DNA of 64,000 bases from the NCBI RefSeq assembly GCF_041154745.1, contig NZ_AP031573.1, forward strand, positions 1,674,001 through 1,738,000, written 5' to 3'. Positions 27,523 through 35,528 of this stretch are shown here, piece by piece; the first letter of the stretch is position 1, and every line of letters starts with the position of its first letter. Position numbers and translations under genes: made by a program. The notes under the pieces are model-generated. The model was not told where the DNA came from. It searched no databases and saw only the letters and a program-made list of their open reading frames with translations. This DNA is from Flavobacterium sp. CFS9. GTDB lineage: Bacteria > Bacteroidota > Bacteroidia > Flavobacteriales > Flavobacteriaceae.

Positions 27523-28291
27523 CGGCTTCTATTTTTTGAGTCAGTTCAATAAATTCTTCTACGCTAAGCTGTTCAGGACGTTTATCAAAGATAGTGTCTT
27601 CTCGCAACTTATCAGTTAAATTTAATGTTTTCAAACTGTTACGTAATGTTTTTCGTCTTTGTTGAAAAGCCATTTTCACTACTGTGAAAAACAGTTTTTC
27701 TCCACATGGAAGACTATAATCTTCCTTTCGGGTCATTCTCATCACACCCGATTTCACCTTGGGCGGAGGAATAAAGACGTTTTCATTTACCGTAAACAGA
27801 TACTCTGTAGTATAGAAAGCCTGAGCCAGAACGGATAAGATTCCGTAAGCCTTTGAGCCTTTTTTCTCGCAGATTCGTTCTGCAACTTCTTTTTGAAACA
27901 TCCCCGAAAATTCCGGAATCTGATGTTTAAATTCTAAAGTTCTAAAAACAATCTGTGTTGAAATATTATAAGGGAAATTTCCGATAATAGCGAATTGCTT
28001 GTTCTCGTAAACCTCATTGATATTGTACTTCAGGAAATCCTGAGAGATAATGTTATCTTTTAATTTTGGATAATTCTCACCTAAATACGCCACTGATTCT
28101 GTGTCAATCTCGATCACGTGTGTATTAATTGGTTTGTCAAGCAAATACTTAGTCAACACACCCATCCCCGGTCCTATCTCTAAAACCTCATCATATCCGT
28201 TCAGGCTTAGAGTATCTGCAATTGCTTTGGCTATACTTTCATCCTTTAAGAAATGTTGTCCTAAATGTTTTTTAGCTTTTACTTTTTCCAT
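27506..28291 (-). CDS. rsmA: 16S rRNA dimethyladenosine transferase
   Basis: 261 residues, full-length KsgA/RsmA. It dimethylates two adjacent adenosines in helix 45 of 16S rRNA late in 30S assembly. Motifs: [15 protein letters not shown] at the N-terminus, SAM-binding [15 protein letters not shown], catalytic NFPYNIS, the FQKEVAERI block, and the C-terminal [14 protein letters not shown]. It overlaps mgtE by 17 bases, a pairing I believe is common in Bacteroidota. A partial dispersed hairpin repeat lies in the gap upstream. Confidence 0.97.
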   Translation of the reverse strand: MEKVKAKKHLGQHFLKDESIAKAIADTLSLNGYDEVLEIGPGMGVLTKYLLDKPINTHVIEIDTESVAYLGENYPKLKDNIISQDFLKYNINEVYENKQFAIIGNFPYNISTQIVFRTLEFKHQIPEFSGMFQKEVAERICEKKGSKAYGILSVLAQAFYTTEYLFTVNENVFIPPPKVKSGVMRMTRKEDYSLPCGEKLFFTVVKMAFQQRRKTLRNSLKTLNLTDKLREDTIFDKRPEQLSVEEFIELTQKIEADGVQS

Positions 28292-28299
28292 TCTCTTTT

Positions 28300-28360
28300 C
28301 TAGATTCTTAGATTGTCAGACTGCTTAGATTGTTAGATTATCGAATAATCCAAAAATCAA
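28300..28360. repeat. partial copy of the 'gattgttagatt' hairpin repeat
   Basis: Contains TAGATTGTTAGATTAT followed by CGAATAATCCAAAAATC, the same words as the hairpins at 29051-29098 and 29424-29484, but less well paired. It lies between rsmA and the nucleotidyltransferase gene. Confidence 0.5.
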
Positions 28361-28365
28361 GTCAT

Positions 28366-28842
28366 CTACTTCTTATTTATTTCGAGAAGCTGCTGAATAT
28401 CAAGTAAATCTTTAGCTCTGTTCGCTTTAATCTTACTTGTAATCAGATCTTCCAGTGATAAAACATTCCACTTTAAAAATGTTTTATCATTAACCGTTGT
28501 TTCTTCACTATCCTTATAAGCCTCATCAAAAGTTTTATTTACCGAAAATCTGGTAATTAACTCTAAATCTAAGTCTGCGGGTGAAAACTTAACGGATATA
28601 TTCTGTTCTTGTCTTTTCACATTCTCAGGAAAATCATCAATTTCATAACCCATATCATTAAAAACAAGAATCAATTTTTTAAAATTTTCTGCTGTTGTCT
28701 CGATCCAGAAATCAACATCGGCTGAATGTCGCTGATAGCCATGAAAATTAACGGCCCCACCACCTACCATAAGCATACGAACCTGGTGTTTATTGGCTAA
28801 AATGATAAATTCATCAATGTTTTGATTCCACAATTTTGACAT
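28366..28842 (-). CDS. DUF6036-like nucleotidyltransferase
   Basis: 158 residues. A minimal polymerase-beta-fold nucleotidyltransferase: MLMVGGGAVNFHGYQRHSAD supplies the GG...D face, and Asp42 and Asp44 (ADVDFWI) form the metal-binding DxD. A third acidic residue may be in ADLDLELI. C-terminal helices (LSLEDLITSKIKANRAKDLLDIQQL) match the DUF6036/AbiEii-like group. Such proteins transfer nucleotides to protein or RNA targets, often as toxins or antitoxins. A 61-residue gene starts just upstream and ends one base before this ATG. Candidate toxin-antitoxin-like pair; unproven. Confidence 0.8.
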   Translation of the reverse strand: MSKLWNQNIDEFIILANKHQVRMLMVGGGAVNFHGYQRHSADVDFWIETTAENFKKLILVFNDMGYEIDDFPENVKRQEQNISVKFSPADLDLELITRFSVNKTFDEAYKDSEETTVNDKTFLKWNVLSLEDLITSKIKANRAKDLLDIQQLLEINKK

Positions 28843-28843
28843 C

Positions 28844-29029
28844 CTACTTTGGTTTAATCACAATGAGAAAATTATCTTTATTCTTATCCTGTTTATTCTT
28901 AACCGGAAACCTGCTTACTTGTTCCATCAAACGAAAAAAAGCATAAACTCTTTCGGTTTTAGACAACTTCAGGAAATCTTCCTGTTGCAGTTTGTTGCTT
29001 TCTTCTTTTGTTTGAAACCGAATCTCCAT
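28844..29029 (-). CDS. 61-residue partner of the nucleotidyltransferase
   Basis: Small, charged protein (MEIRFQTKEESNKLQQEDFL, then KTERVYAFFRLMEQVSRFPV, then a Lys/Asn-rich tail). No domain recognised, but the aromatic/Arg-rich middle is the part I would expect to be conserved. Its stop is one base from the start of the nucleotidyltransferase gene, so the two are almost certainly translated from one message. In size and order it looks like a small antitoxin or adaptor ahead of an enzyme, which is inference. Confidence 0.65.
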   Translation of the reverse strand: MEIRFQTKEESNKLQQEDFLKLSKTERVYAFFRLMEQVSRFPVKNKQDKNKDNFLIVIKPK

Positions 29030-29037
29030 CTTTTTTT

Positions 29038-29098
29038 AGATTGTTGGATTGTTAGATTGTTGGATTATTCGAAAAATCTAATAATCCAACAATCTAAC
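29038..29098. repeat. dispersed hairpin repeat, perfect 19-bp stem
   Basis: 29051-29069 pairs perfectly with 29080-29098 around the loop CGAAAAATCT. An extra half unit (TAGATTGTTGGATT) precedes it. It fills the gap between the DUF4286 gene and the 61-residue gene. Confidence 0.85.
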
Positions 29099-29106
29099 GA
29101 TCTCTT

Positions 29107-29418
29107 TTAATGTTCCGAAATCACTTCCAGTTCTGTTCGGAAAGAAAGCATTTTATCTGCGAATAATTCCAAAGCTTCTTTATGAAATGCCGGTTCGTCT
29201 TCGATATAATAACGCTCTAAAGTTTCTTTACTGTCTGTAACATACTGAACGGAATACGTAATTCCGCCCATTTCTTCCTCAATCATCACTCTGACGATTC
29301 TTGCCGAAGAAAACTTTTGTGTGGCTAAAATTTCAGGTATGTGTTTTTCCTGCATCCATTTTAACCATTGCTCCTGAACGCTCTCGTGTATATTGCTTGT
29401 AACGTTGTAAATAATCAT
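29107..29418 (-). CDS. DUF4286 family protein
   Basis: 103 residues, a short single-domain cytosolic protein. MIIYNVTSNIHESVQEQWLK, EKHIPEILATQKFSSARIVR and GGITYSVQYVTDSKETLERY match the DUF4286 family, which looks like a ferredoxin-like (dimeric alpha/beta barrel) fold. No catalytic motif is evident and the role is unknown. Both gaps around it carry the same hairpin repeat. Confidence 0.85.
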   Translation of the reverse strand: MIIYNVTSNIHESVQEQWLKWMQEKHIPEILATQKFSSARIVRVMIEEEMGGITYSVQYVTDSKETLERYYIEDEPAFHKEALELFADKMLSFRTELEVISEH

Positions 29419-29423
29419 TCTTT

Positions 29424-29484
29424 CTAGATTGTTAGATTGTTGGATTGTTGGATTATTCGAAAAATCTAATAATCTAATAATCCT
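29424..29484. repeat. dispersed hairpin repeat with wobble pairs
   Basis: GGATTGTTGGATTATT pairs with AATAATCTAATAATCC around the loop CGAAAAATCT region; 14 of 16 positions are Watson-Crick and the other two are G-U in RNA. Between DUF4286 and the TPR gene. Confidence 0.75.
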
Positions 29485-29494
29485 ATAATCGGTA

Positions 29495-31276
29495 TTATAA
29501 ATTCTTGTCTCCTCTTAGTTCCCGGTATTTTTTTCTGGCATCAACAAAATAAATACTATCCTGATGATTAAAAATTACCTTCTCGTATAAAGGCTTCGCC
29601 TTTTCGGCATTATGCAATTCATCGTTGTAAATTTCCGCAGAGAAAAACAACGCTTCGTCTATATAAATTCCGTCGCTATGATGGTCAATAATCTGCTGAT
29701 ACTGCGCCAACGCTGAGGTGTAATCCTTCAGGCTTTCATAAATTTTACCTAAACGCAACATTGTAACAGCTTCGATTTCCTGTCCTTTAAACGTTTTCAA
29801 TATTCCCTGAAACTGAGCAATTGCTTCCTGTTTTTTATTCTGATACAATAAAAAATCGCCTTTGGCAAACTGCTTCAAAGCCGTTTGTGTCGAATCGGCA
29901 ACTGTATTGTCGTTGATCAGTAAAAAATACTCCAGCGCATCATTGGCAATTAATTGTGTATTTGCCGCCTTCAATTCTTTAAACTGTTTCAAAGCCCATT
30001 CGAAATCACCTTTGTAATAACTTGTTTTGGCGGCTTTCAAACTCGCTTCATGTGCCATTACATCATTCTTCAAATCCAATTGAATTTGCGAGTAATAGAT
30101 AAGCGCCTGATTGAACTTCTCTTCTAAAAGCAGAATGTCTGCCAGCTCCATTTTTGCATCTGCCTGCTGATAAACATTCAGATTTAATTCCAGCGCTTTT
30201 TTAATGATATCCTTCCCTTCTTCCGTCTTTTTAAGATTAAAAGCCAGGAAATGCGCCTGAATTATTTGCAAAGATAAGGTAAAAGGAGTTATTTCATAAG
30301 TTATAAGCAATTGTTGTAGTTCCGAATTGATTATCGGATAGTCTTTTTCCTGCGCTTTATCGATTTTGATCTGCATTAAAGACGAGTTGGTCTGAATGAG
30401 TAAATCGCGATCTTTAGCCGTCTGAAGAATAAAATTGAAGATTTCCTCCGCTGTATCGTTGTCATCCTCATTTAAGGCAAACTGCCCAAGATTAACAATG
30501 CTTGAAAGTGATTCCGGGTCACGCTTGTAGATAGCTTTTTCCTGAATAAAAGCTTTGCCAAATTCCTTCTGCTGTACATAAAACCAACTCAGGTAATGAT
30601 TCCAAAATACATCCTGATCTTTTTGTGTTCTCAGAATCAAAGCTTTTCGCATCGCATCTTTAAAAGCTGTATTATCAGTTTCACCGTTCATGAAACGAGA
30701 TAACTGGGTTTGAATTAAATTTGCATTCTGCGGATTTTTGTACGATTCCGTCAGCAAAAGTTCGATCATCTGATCCGTCTGCCCTAACTGTCCGTACAAC
30801 ATTCCAATCTGAAAATTGAAATTATAATTTGGCTGAATTGACATGGCTGTCTGATAGGCTCGTAATGCATACTCAAGCAATACTTTCTTCTCAAAAGAAT
30901 TACCAACTCCGTAAACATCATTCGGATTGGTTTTAATCTTTTCAATTGCCTGTTCGTAGTAACTTTTGGCTTTCGCATCGTTTTTCTGCAGTTGGAAATT
31001 ATATCCTAACTCTACTAAAAAAACGCCTTGTTTGTATTTGTTGAAACGGTCCTGAATTACTTTCTGTGCAGTCTCAAACTGCTGTAACTGCTGATAACAG
31101 TCAATTGTTCTTAAAAAATATTGTGTATTGGACGGCGAACTGTTTAAAAGTTCTTCGTAACTGATTTTAGCTTTTTCAAAATCACCTTTATCGTAATAAT
31201 ACTGTGCAAGCTGTTCATTCTGTGAAAATGCAAAAGCAGACCAGAACAAAACGATATAGATGATGCTGTTTTTCAT
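29495..31276 (-). CDS. exported TPR-repeat protein
   Basis: 593 residues with a signal peptide (MKNSIIYIVLFWSAFAFSQ). The rest is a helical solenoid of tetratricopeptide repeats, for example LAQYYYDKGDFEKAKISYEELL, AYQTAMSIQPNYNFNFQIG, QADAKMELADILLLEEKFNQALIYYSQ and AVTMLRLGKIYESLKDYTSALAQYQQI read in parts. The N- and C-terminal repeats resemble YbgF/BamD-like periplasmic adaptors. It probably scaffolds an envelope complex; the partner is unknown. Upstream is lgt, separated by a repeat-filled gap. Confidence 0.88.
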   Translation of the reverse strand: MKNSIIYIVLFWSAFAFSQNEQLAQYYYDKGDFEKAKISYEELLNSSPSNTQYFLRTIDCYQQLQQFETAQKVIQDRFNKYKQGVFLVELGYNFQLQKNDAKAKSYYEQAIEKIKTNPNDVYGVGNSFEKKVLLEYALRAYQTAMSIQPNYNFNFQIGMLYGQLGQTDQMIELLLTESYKNPQNANLIQTQLSRFMNGETDNTAFKDAMRKALILRTQKDQDVFWNHYLSWFYVQQKEFGKAFIQEKAIYKRDPESLSSIVNLGQFALNEDDNDTAEEIFNFILQTAKDRDLLIQTNSSLMQIKIDKAQEKDYPIINSELQQLLITYEITPFTLSLQIIQAHFLAFNLKKTEEGKDIIKKALELNLNVYQQADAKMELADILLLEEKFNQALIYYSQIQLDLKNDVMAHEASLKAAKTSYYKGDFEWALKQFKELKAANTQLIANDALEYFLLINDNTVADSTQTALKQFAKGDFLLYQNKKQEAIAQFQGILKTFKGQEIEAVTMLRLGKIYESLKDYTSALAQYQQIIDHHSDGIYIDEALFFSAEIYNDELHNAEKAKPLYEKVIFNHQDSIYFVDARKKYRELRGDKNL

Positions 31277-31298
31277 ATTTTAGCTTTTTTTTCAGTGT

Positions 31299-31378
31299 TC
31301 AGTCTCGGCTCTCGGTTTTCAGTCGCAGTTTACGGTTTGCATTATTCCATGCAGACTGAGACAGAAAACTGTGACTGT
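31299..31378. repeat. dispersed 'cagtcgcagt' hairpin repeat
   Basis: CAGTCGCAGTTT (31319-31330) pairs with AAAACTGTGACTG (31364-31376) with one wobble. Same words as the repeat at 32220-32315. Confidence 0.7.
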
Positions 31379-31381
31379 AAA

Positions 31382-32206
31382 CTAAACAAGAACATTCTTC
31401 TTAGACTTCCAGACAATCAGTCCAAGGCCTATTAAAATAAAAGGAACACTCAATATTTGTCCCATATTAATGAGCATACTATTTTCGAAAGCTTCCTGAT
31501 TTTCTTTGAAAAACTCAATTATAAATCGCGCCAGAAACAGTAACATCAGGAAATAGCCAAAGATCAAACCATCCGCTTTTCGTATCTTCTCTGATTTGTA
31601 CATCGTTAGTAAAATCACAAAAATCAACAGATAAGCAAAGGCTTCATACAGTTGTGTTGGATGTCTTGGAATCAAATCGTCTCTCTGAAAAACCACACCC
31701 CAGTTTCCATTGGTAGGTTTTCCATAAATTTCAGAATTCATAAAATTCCCAAATCTGATAAAAGCTCCTGTAACCGGAACTCCAATTGCCATTTTATCTA
31801 AGAGCCACAGGAATTTTACTTTATACTTTCGGCAATATAAAACCATAGCGATTAAAACCCCTATTGAACCTCCATGACTAGCAAGCCCCTGGTATCCCAC
31901 AAATTTATAGACACCTGCTACTTTTTGTATTGGCAATAAAATCTCTATTGGATGCTGTAAAAAATAGGATGGCTCGTAAAAAAAACAATGCCCCAATCTC
32001 GCTCCCAAAATAGTCCCGACGATTACATACACCAATAAACTATCAAGATTATCCAGCGAAAGATTTTCTTTTTTGTAAATATTTCGCACTATGGCATAGC
32101 CCAGCAGTAATCCACAGGCAAAAAAAGCACCATAATACTTCAATGGAAAACTATCGGTTATCCAAAAAATAACGGGATCTGTATCCCAATTTAAAATCCC
32201 TCCCAT
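31382..32206 (-). CDS. lgt: prolipoprotein diacylglyceryl transferase
   Basis: 274 residues, seven membrane helices. Lgt moves diacylglycerol from phosphatidylglycerol to the lipobox cysteine, the first step of lipoprotein maturation, and would act on the several lipoproteins in this window. Signature blocks: LKYYGAFFACGLLLGYAI, GARLGHCFFYEP, the essential GLASHGGSIGVL with its His, FIRFGNFMNSEIYGKPT (Lgt signature) and PRHPTQLYEAFAYL. It lies between serS and the TPR gene on the same strand, with repeat-bearing gaps on both sides. Confidence 0.97.
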   Translation of the reverse strand: MGGILNWDTDPVIFWITDSFPLKYYGAFFACGLLLGYAIVRNIYKKENLSLDNLDSLLVYVIVGTILGARLGHCFFYEPSYFLQHPIEILLPIQKVAGVYKFVGYQGLASHGGSIGVLIAMVLYCRKYKVKFLWLLDKMAIGVPVTGAFIRFGNFMNSEIYGKPTNGNWGVVFQRDDLIPRHPTQLYEAFAYLLIFVILLTMYKSEKIRKADGLIFGYFLMLLFLARFIIEFFKENQEAFENSMLINMGQILSVPFILIGLGLIVWKSKKNVLV

Positions 32207-32219
32207 CTTCCTCTTTTTT

Positions 32220-32315
32220 TAGTATTCAGTCGCGGTTTACAGTATTCAGTCGCAGTGTTCAATGCAATTCAACTCAAACTGAGGCTGCGACTGAACACTG
32301 TGACTGCGACTGCAA
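32220..32315. repeat. dispersed 'cagtcgcagt' hairpin repeat
   Basis: CAGTCGCAGTGTTCA (32247-32261) pairs with TGAACACTGTGACTG (32292-32306), 14 of 15 plus one wobble; a second half unit (ATTCAGTCGCGGTTTAC) precedes it. Confidence 0.8.
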
Positions 32316-32329
32316 ACTTTATTTCAGTC

Positions 32330-33601
32330 TTAATTTATAATATCAAACCCACAGTATGGACGTAATACTTCCGGTACTACGATTCCTTCCGGAGTTTGGT
32401 AATTTTCTAAAATTCCGGCCAAAACTCTTGGCAAAGCCAATGAACTTCCGTTTAGGGTATGAGCCAATTGATTTTTCCCATCTTTGTCTTTGAAACGCAA
32501 TTTCAAACGATTGGCCTGAAAAGTCTCAAAGTTAGAAACTGAACTGATTTCTAACCAACGATCCTGTGCCGTTGAAAACACTTCAAAATCGTAAGTCAAA
32601 GCTGATGTGAACCCCATATCGCCACCACACAAACGTAAAACGCGGTACGGTAATTTTAATTCTTTCAAAATATCTTTTACATGCTCTACCATTCCGTCCA
32701 ATGCTTCATAAGACTTATCCGGATGCTCCACACGTACAATTTCTACTTTGTCAAACTGGTGCAAACGATTCAGTCCACGTACGTGAGCTCCGTAAGAACC
32801 TGCCTCACGACGGAAACATGGCGTATAAGCGGTATGTAAAACCGGAAGATCGCTTTCGTTTAAAATCACATCACGGAACAAATTCGTAACCGGAACCTCA
32901 GCCGTTGGAATCAAATACAAATCATCGATAGTTGAATGATACATTTGTCCTTCTTTGTCCGGCAATTGCCCTGTTCCATAACCTGAAGCTTCGTTTACCA
33001 AATGCGGCACCTGAACTTCGTTGTACCCGGCAGCAGTGTTTTTGTCTAAAAAGTAATTGATCAAAGCACGCTGTAAACGAGCTCCTTTTCCTTTGTAAAC
33101 CGGAAATCCTGCTCCAGTGATTTTTACACCCAATTCAAAATCGATAATATCGTATTTTTTCACCAACTCCCAGTGTGGCTGTGCCCCTTCGTGTAAAACC
33201 GGAATATCTCCTTCCTGAAAAACGTTCAAATTGTCGTCCGGTGTTTTTCCTTCCGGAACAATATCAGCAGGAAGATTAGGTAAAGTGTATAATTTATTGG
33301 TTAATTCGGCTGCTAAAGCTTCTGCTTTTTCGCCCAATTCTTTGCTTTTTTCTTTTAAGGAAACTGTTTTTTCCTTCAGGATTGCAGCTTTCGATTTCTC
33401 GCCGGCTTTCATCAATTCCCCTATATCTTTGGACAATTTATTAGATTCGGATAAAGTGTTGTCTAATTCTACTTGTGCTGCACGGCGGTTTTCGTCTAAT
33501 TGCACCACTTCTTCAACAACGCTTTTAGCATCGATATTTCGTTTTGCTAAAGCCTTGATTACTTTCTCCTGATTCTCTCTAATAAATGCGATTTGTAACA
33601 T
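32330..33601 (-). CDS. serS: serine--tRNA ligase
   Basis: 423 residues, full length. The N-terminal long coiled-coil arm (VVQLDENRRAAQVELDNTLSESNKLSKDIGELMKAG in parts) binds the long variable arm of tRNA-Ser. The class II catalytic core has motif 2 (TPCFRREAGSYGAHVRGLNRLHQFDKVE in parts) and motif 3 (LNGSSLALPRVLAGILENYQ). It ends in CGFDIIN. The enzyme charges serine on tRNA-Ser and tRNA-Sec. The 325-base region in front of its start holds REP-like repeats. Confidence 0.98.
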   Translation of the reverse strand: MLQIAFIRENQEKVIKALAKRNIDAKSVVEEVVQLDENRRAAQVELDNTLSESNKLSKDIGELMKAGEKSKAAILKEKTVSLKEKSKELGEKAEALAAELTNKLYTLPNLPADIVPEGKTPDDNLNVFQEGDIPVLHEGAQPHWELVKKYDIIDFELGVKITGAGFPVYKGKGARLQRALINYFLDKNTAAGYNEVQVPHLVNEASGYGTGQLPDKEGQMYHSTIDDLYLIPTAEVPVTNLFRDVILNESDLPVLHTAYTPCFRREAGSYGAHVRGLNRLHQFDKVEIVRVEHPDKSYEALDGMVEHVKDILKELKLPYRVLRLCGGDMGFTSALTYDFEVFSTAQDRWLEISSVSNFETFQANRLKLRFKDKDGKNQLAHTLNGSSLALPRVLAGILENYQTPEGIVVPEVLRPYCGFDIIN

Positions 33602-33719
33602 AGCTTGTTTTTTATAACTATTGTATTTTTTTTATAATGGAAGCAAATTTAAGGAAATGTTTCCTAAGATCATGACAAACTTGATAAGGAAAAATGATTT
33701 AACGGTTGTTCTGCGAGTA

Positions 33720-33873
33720 GATTAAAATCCATCCCTACAATATCTGTCGAGCCAATGGCTCTTTTTATAGACTTTGTGAATCTCTGTGACAAAAAGGACG
33801 GATTAAAATCCATCCCTAATAATACGTATCGAGCCAAAGGCTCTTTCTATAAACTTCGTGGATCTCTGTGAAA
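33720..33873. repeat. two tandem REP-like units
   Basis: Copies at 33720-33790 and 33801-33873, offset about 81 bases, each reading GATTAAAATCCATCCCTA ... TCGAGCC-AAA/AAT-GGCTCTTT ... ATCTCTGTGA. The internal palindromes are 33749-33761 and 33831-33843 (GAGCC-3-GGCTC). The same unit is found behind the Y1 transposase at 59.7 kb. This explains most of the 325 bases (33602-33926) between serS and the DMP19-like gene. Confidence 0.85.
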
Positions 33874-33926
33874 AACTCCGCGAATCTTTGTGACAAAACC
33901 TCTGAACCTCTGCACCTAGAAAAAAA

Positions 33927-34469
33927 CTAAACCCTCTTAATCTCATGTCCCACAAATTCCTCCAGAGTCGCAAACATATCATCAACAGTAAGCACTTCGA
34001 AATCGGGATGATTTTTTAAGAAATCGGCATTTAGTGTCACCAGATTTTCTTCTAATTCGTAAAACGTATCGTTGTTCAGTAAATCACGTATTGGGTTTAC
34101 ACCTTCCAATTTTCCGCCTAGAAATTTATTGAGTTTTACACTGCTCATCAATCTCACTTTTTTACTTTGTTGCTGAAACAATTCCAGGTGTTTTTCGGCA
34201 CCAATTAAAGTCAGACCTTCTTCAATAAGCTCGTTTAATTCTTTGTTCCAGCCTGATTTATAAACAAATTGTGCAAAATTTCCTTCTGTATATTGCGACC
34301 AGTAATAATCCAAATAATAACTCGTCAAAGCATCTTCGTGGATAAACTCATCATCGACACCTTCTTCACGCATTAAATTGATTACTGAAATATTCGAATG
34401 AATCACATCCTGCGGATTCTCACTGTTCATTGCGGTTTCAGAAACTATTATTCTGCCAAATTCTTCCAT
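33927..34469 (-). CDS. DMP19 / DUF4375-like protein
   Basis: 180 residues from the ATG at 34469 (MEEFGRIIVSETAMN). A reading from 34499 would need a TTG start and adds only ten poor residues. The core, SYYLDYYWSQYTEGNFAQFVYKSGWN followed by LIEEGLTLIGAEKHLELFQQ, resembles DMP19/DUF4375, a family of small helical proteins including DNA-mimic-type members. The net acidic character fits. The identification is moderate and the role unknown. Terminates at the REP-like region. Confidence 0.65.
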   Translation of the reverse strand: MEEFGRIIVSETAMNSENPQDVIHSNISVINLMREEGVDDEFIHEDALTSYYLDYYWSQYTEGNFAQFVYKSGWNKELNELIEEGLTLIGAEKHLELFQQQSKKVRLMSSVKLNKFLGGKLEGVNPIRDLLNNDTFYELEENLVTLNADFLKNHPDFEVLTVDDMFATLEEFVGHEIKRV

Positions 34470-34539
34470 TTTGATTTTTGTTTTGAGATTGTTTTGCAAA
34501 TTTCGACGAAATTAAAACTAAAAAGAAACATATTTCAAT

Positions 34540-34710
34540 CTAAATAGCATCAGATTCATCCGTATTTTTTTTCTGATTCATTTTTGCTACTAAAGCTTTC
34601 AGCCGCAAGGCATGTGCCCTTTTCTCTTCCTGAACTTTAGCTTTTTTGCGTTTTAGCAATTTGGTGTGCAAAGCCTTATTTTTCGTGTTTTTTTCAGGAC
34701 CTTTTGCCAT
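34540..34710 (-). CDS. 56-residue lysine-rich small protein
   Basis: ATG at 34708-34710, stop TAG at 34540-34542. The protein begins MAKGPEKNTKNKALHTKLLK and continues with Lys/Arg/Ala-rich helix (KAKVQEEKRAHALRLKALVA), ending in an acidic DESDAI. It is strongly basic and likely helical, suggesting nucleic-acid or ribosome binding, but no family is recognised. It stands 70 bases upstream of the DMP19-like gene on the same strand. Coding is supported by the clean start, codon pattern and position; it could still be spurious. Confidence 0.6.
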   Translation of the reverse strand: MAKGPEKNTKNKALHTKLLKRKKAKVQEEKRAHALRLKALVAKMNQKKNTDESDAI

Positions 34711-34895
34711 GATTTCAACTCTTTAAATTACTTCTGCAAAGATAGAACTAATAATAAAAATGATTATTACTTATTTTGATTCTTATGGATTTATGTAAAT
34801 CACAATGAAATTATTTCAACACATAGAAACATAGATTCGGTTACTTTGAAAAAAGGTTTTTTATATTTACAATCTATACGATAACTTCATTCAAA

Positions 34896-35453
34896 ATGAC
34901 CCCAACTTTCTTCGCAACCCAAGAGCAATTTAGAGCATGGTTAGAAAAACATTATCAAAAAGAAACCGAACTTCTGGTTGGTTTTTATAGAGTGAGTACC
35001 AAAAAACCGTGCATGACCTGGTCGGAATCTGTTGATCAGGCGCTTTGTTTTGGCTGGATTGATGGTGTTCGAAGATCTGTGGATGAAGAAAGTTATACGA
35101 TACGGTTTACACCCCGAAAAAAATCCAGTATCTGGAGTGCCATCAATATCAAAAAAGTAGAGAAACTCACCAAGGCCGGACTCATGATGCCCGAGGGCTT
35201 AAAGGCTTTCGAATTAAGATCCGAAGAAAGATCTAAAATCTATTCGCATGAAAGAGAAGCTTACCTACTTGACCCGGAATTTGAAAAACAATTTAAGGCT
35301 AACAAAATGGCCTGGGAATATTTTAGCCATCAGGCACCCTCGTACAGAAAAGTAATGATTCACTGGATCATGAGTGCCAAGCAGGAAAAAACCAAACTTT
35401 CGAGATTAGAAAAAGCCATACAGGTAAGTGCTGAACAAAAACGAATGTTGTAG
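34896..35453 (+). CDS. YdeI/OmpD-associated family protein
   Basis: 185 residues. FFATQEQFRAWLEKHYQKE, then WSESVDQALCFGWIDGVRRS, TIRFTPRKKSSIWSAINIKK and the C-terminal helix SYRKVMIHWIMSAKQEKTKL are the hallmarks of the YdeI/OmpD-associated family. Members in E. coli are linked to resistance to polymyxin and some bacteriocins; mechanism unknown. No signal peptide. Single gene with its own leader; a TATATTTAC box at about 34862 may be its promoter. Confidence 0.88.
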   Translation: MTPTFFATQEQFRAWLEKHYQKETELLVGFYRVSTKKPCMTWSESVDQALCFGWIDGVRRSVDEESYTIRFTPRKKSSIWSAINIKKVEKLTKAGLMMPEGLKAFELRSEERSKIYSHEREAYLLDPEFEKQFKANKMAWEYFSHQAPSYRKVMIHWIMSAKQEKTKLSRLEKAIQVSAEQKRML

Positions 35454-35528
35454 CAGCTGTTGCTTTGCTAAACGATAAATATTAACTTTATTCCGTCTAA
35501 AAAAGTCTCAGTTAAAAAGAAATAAAAA

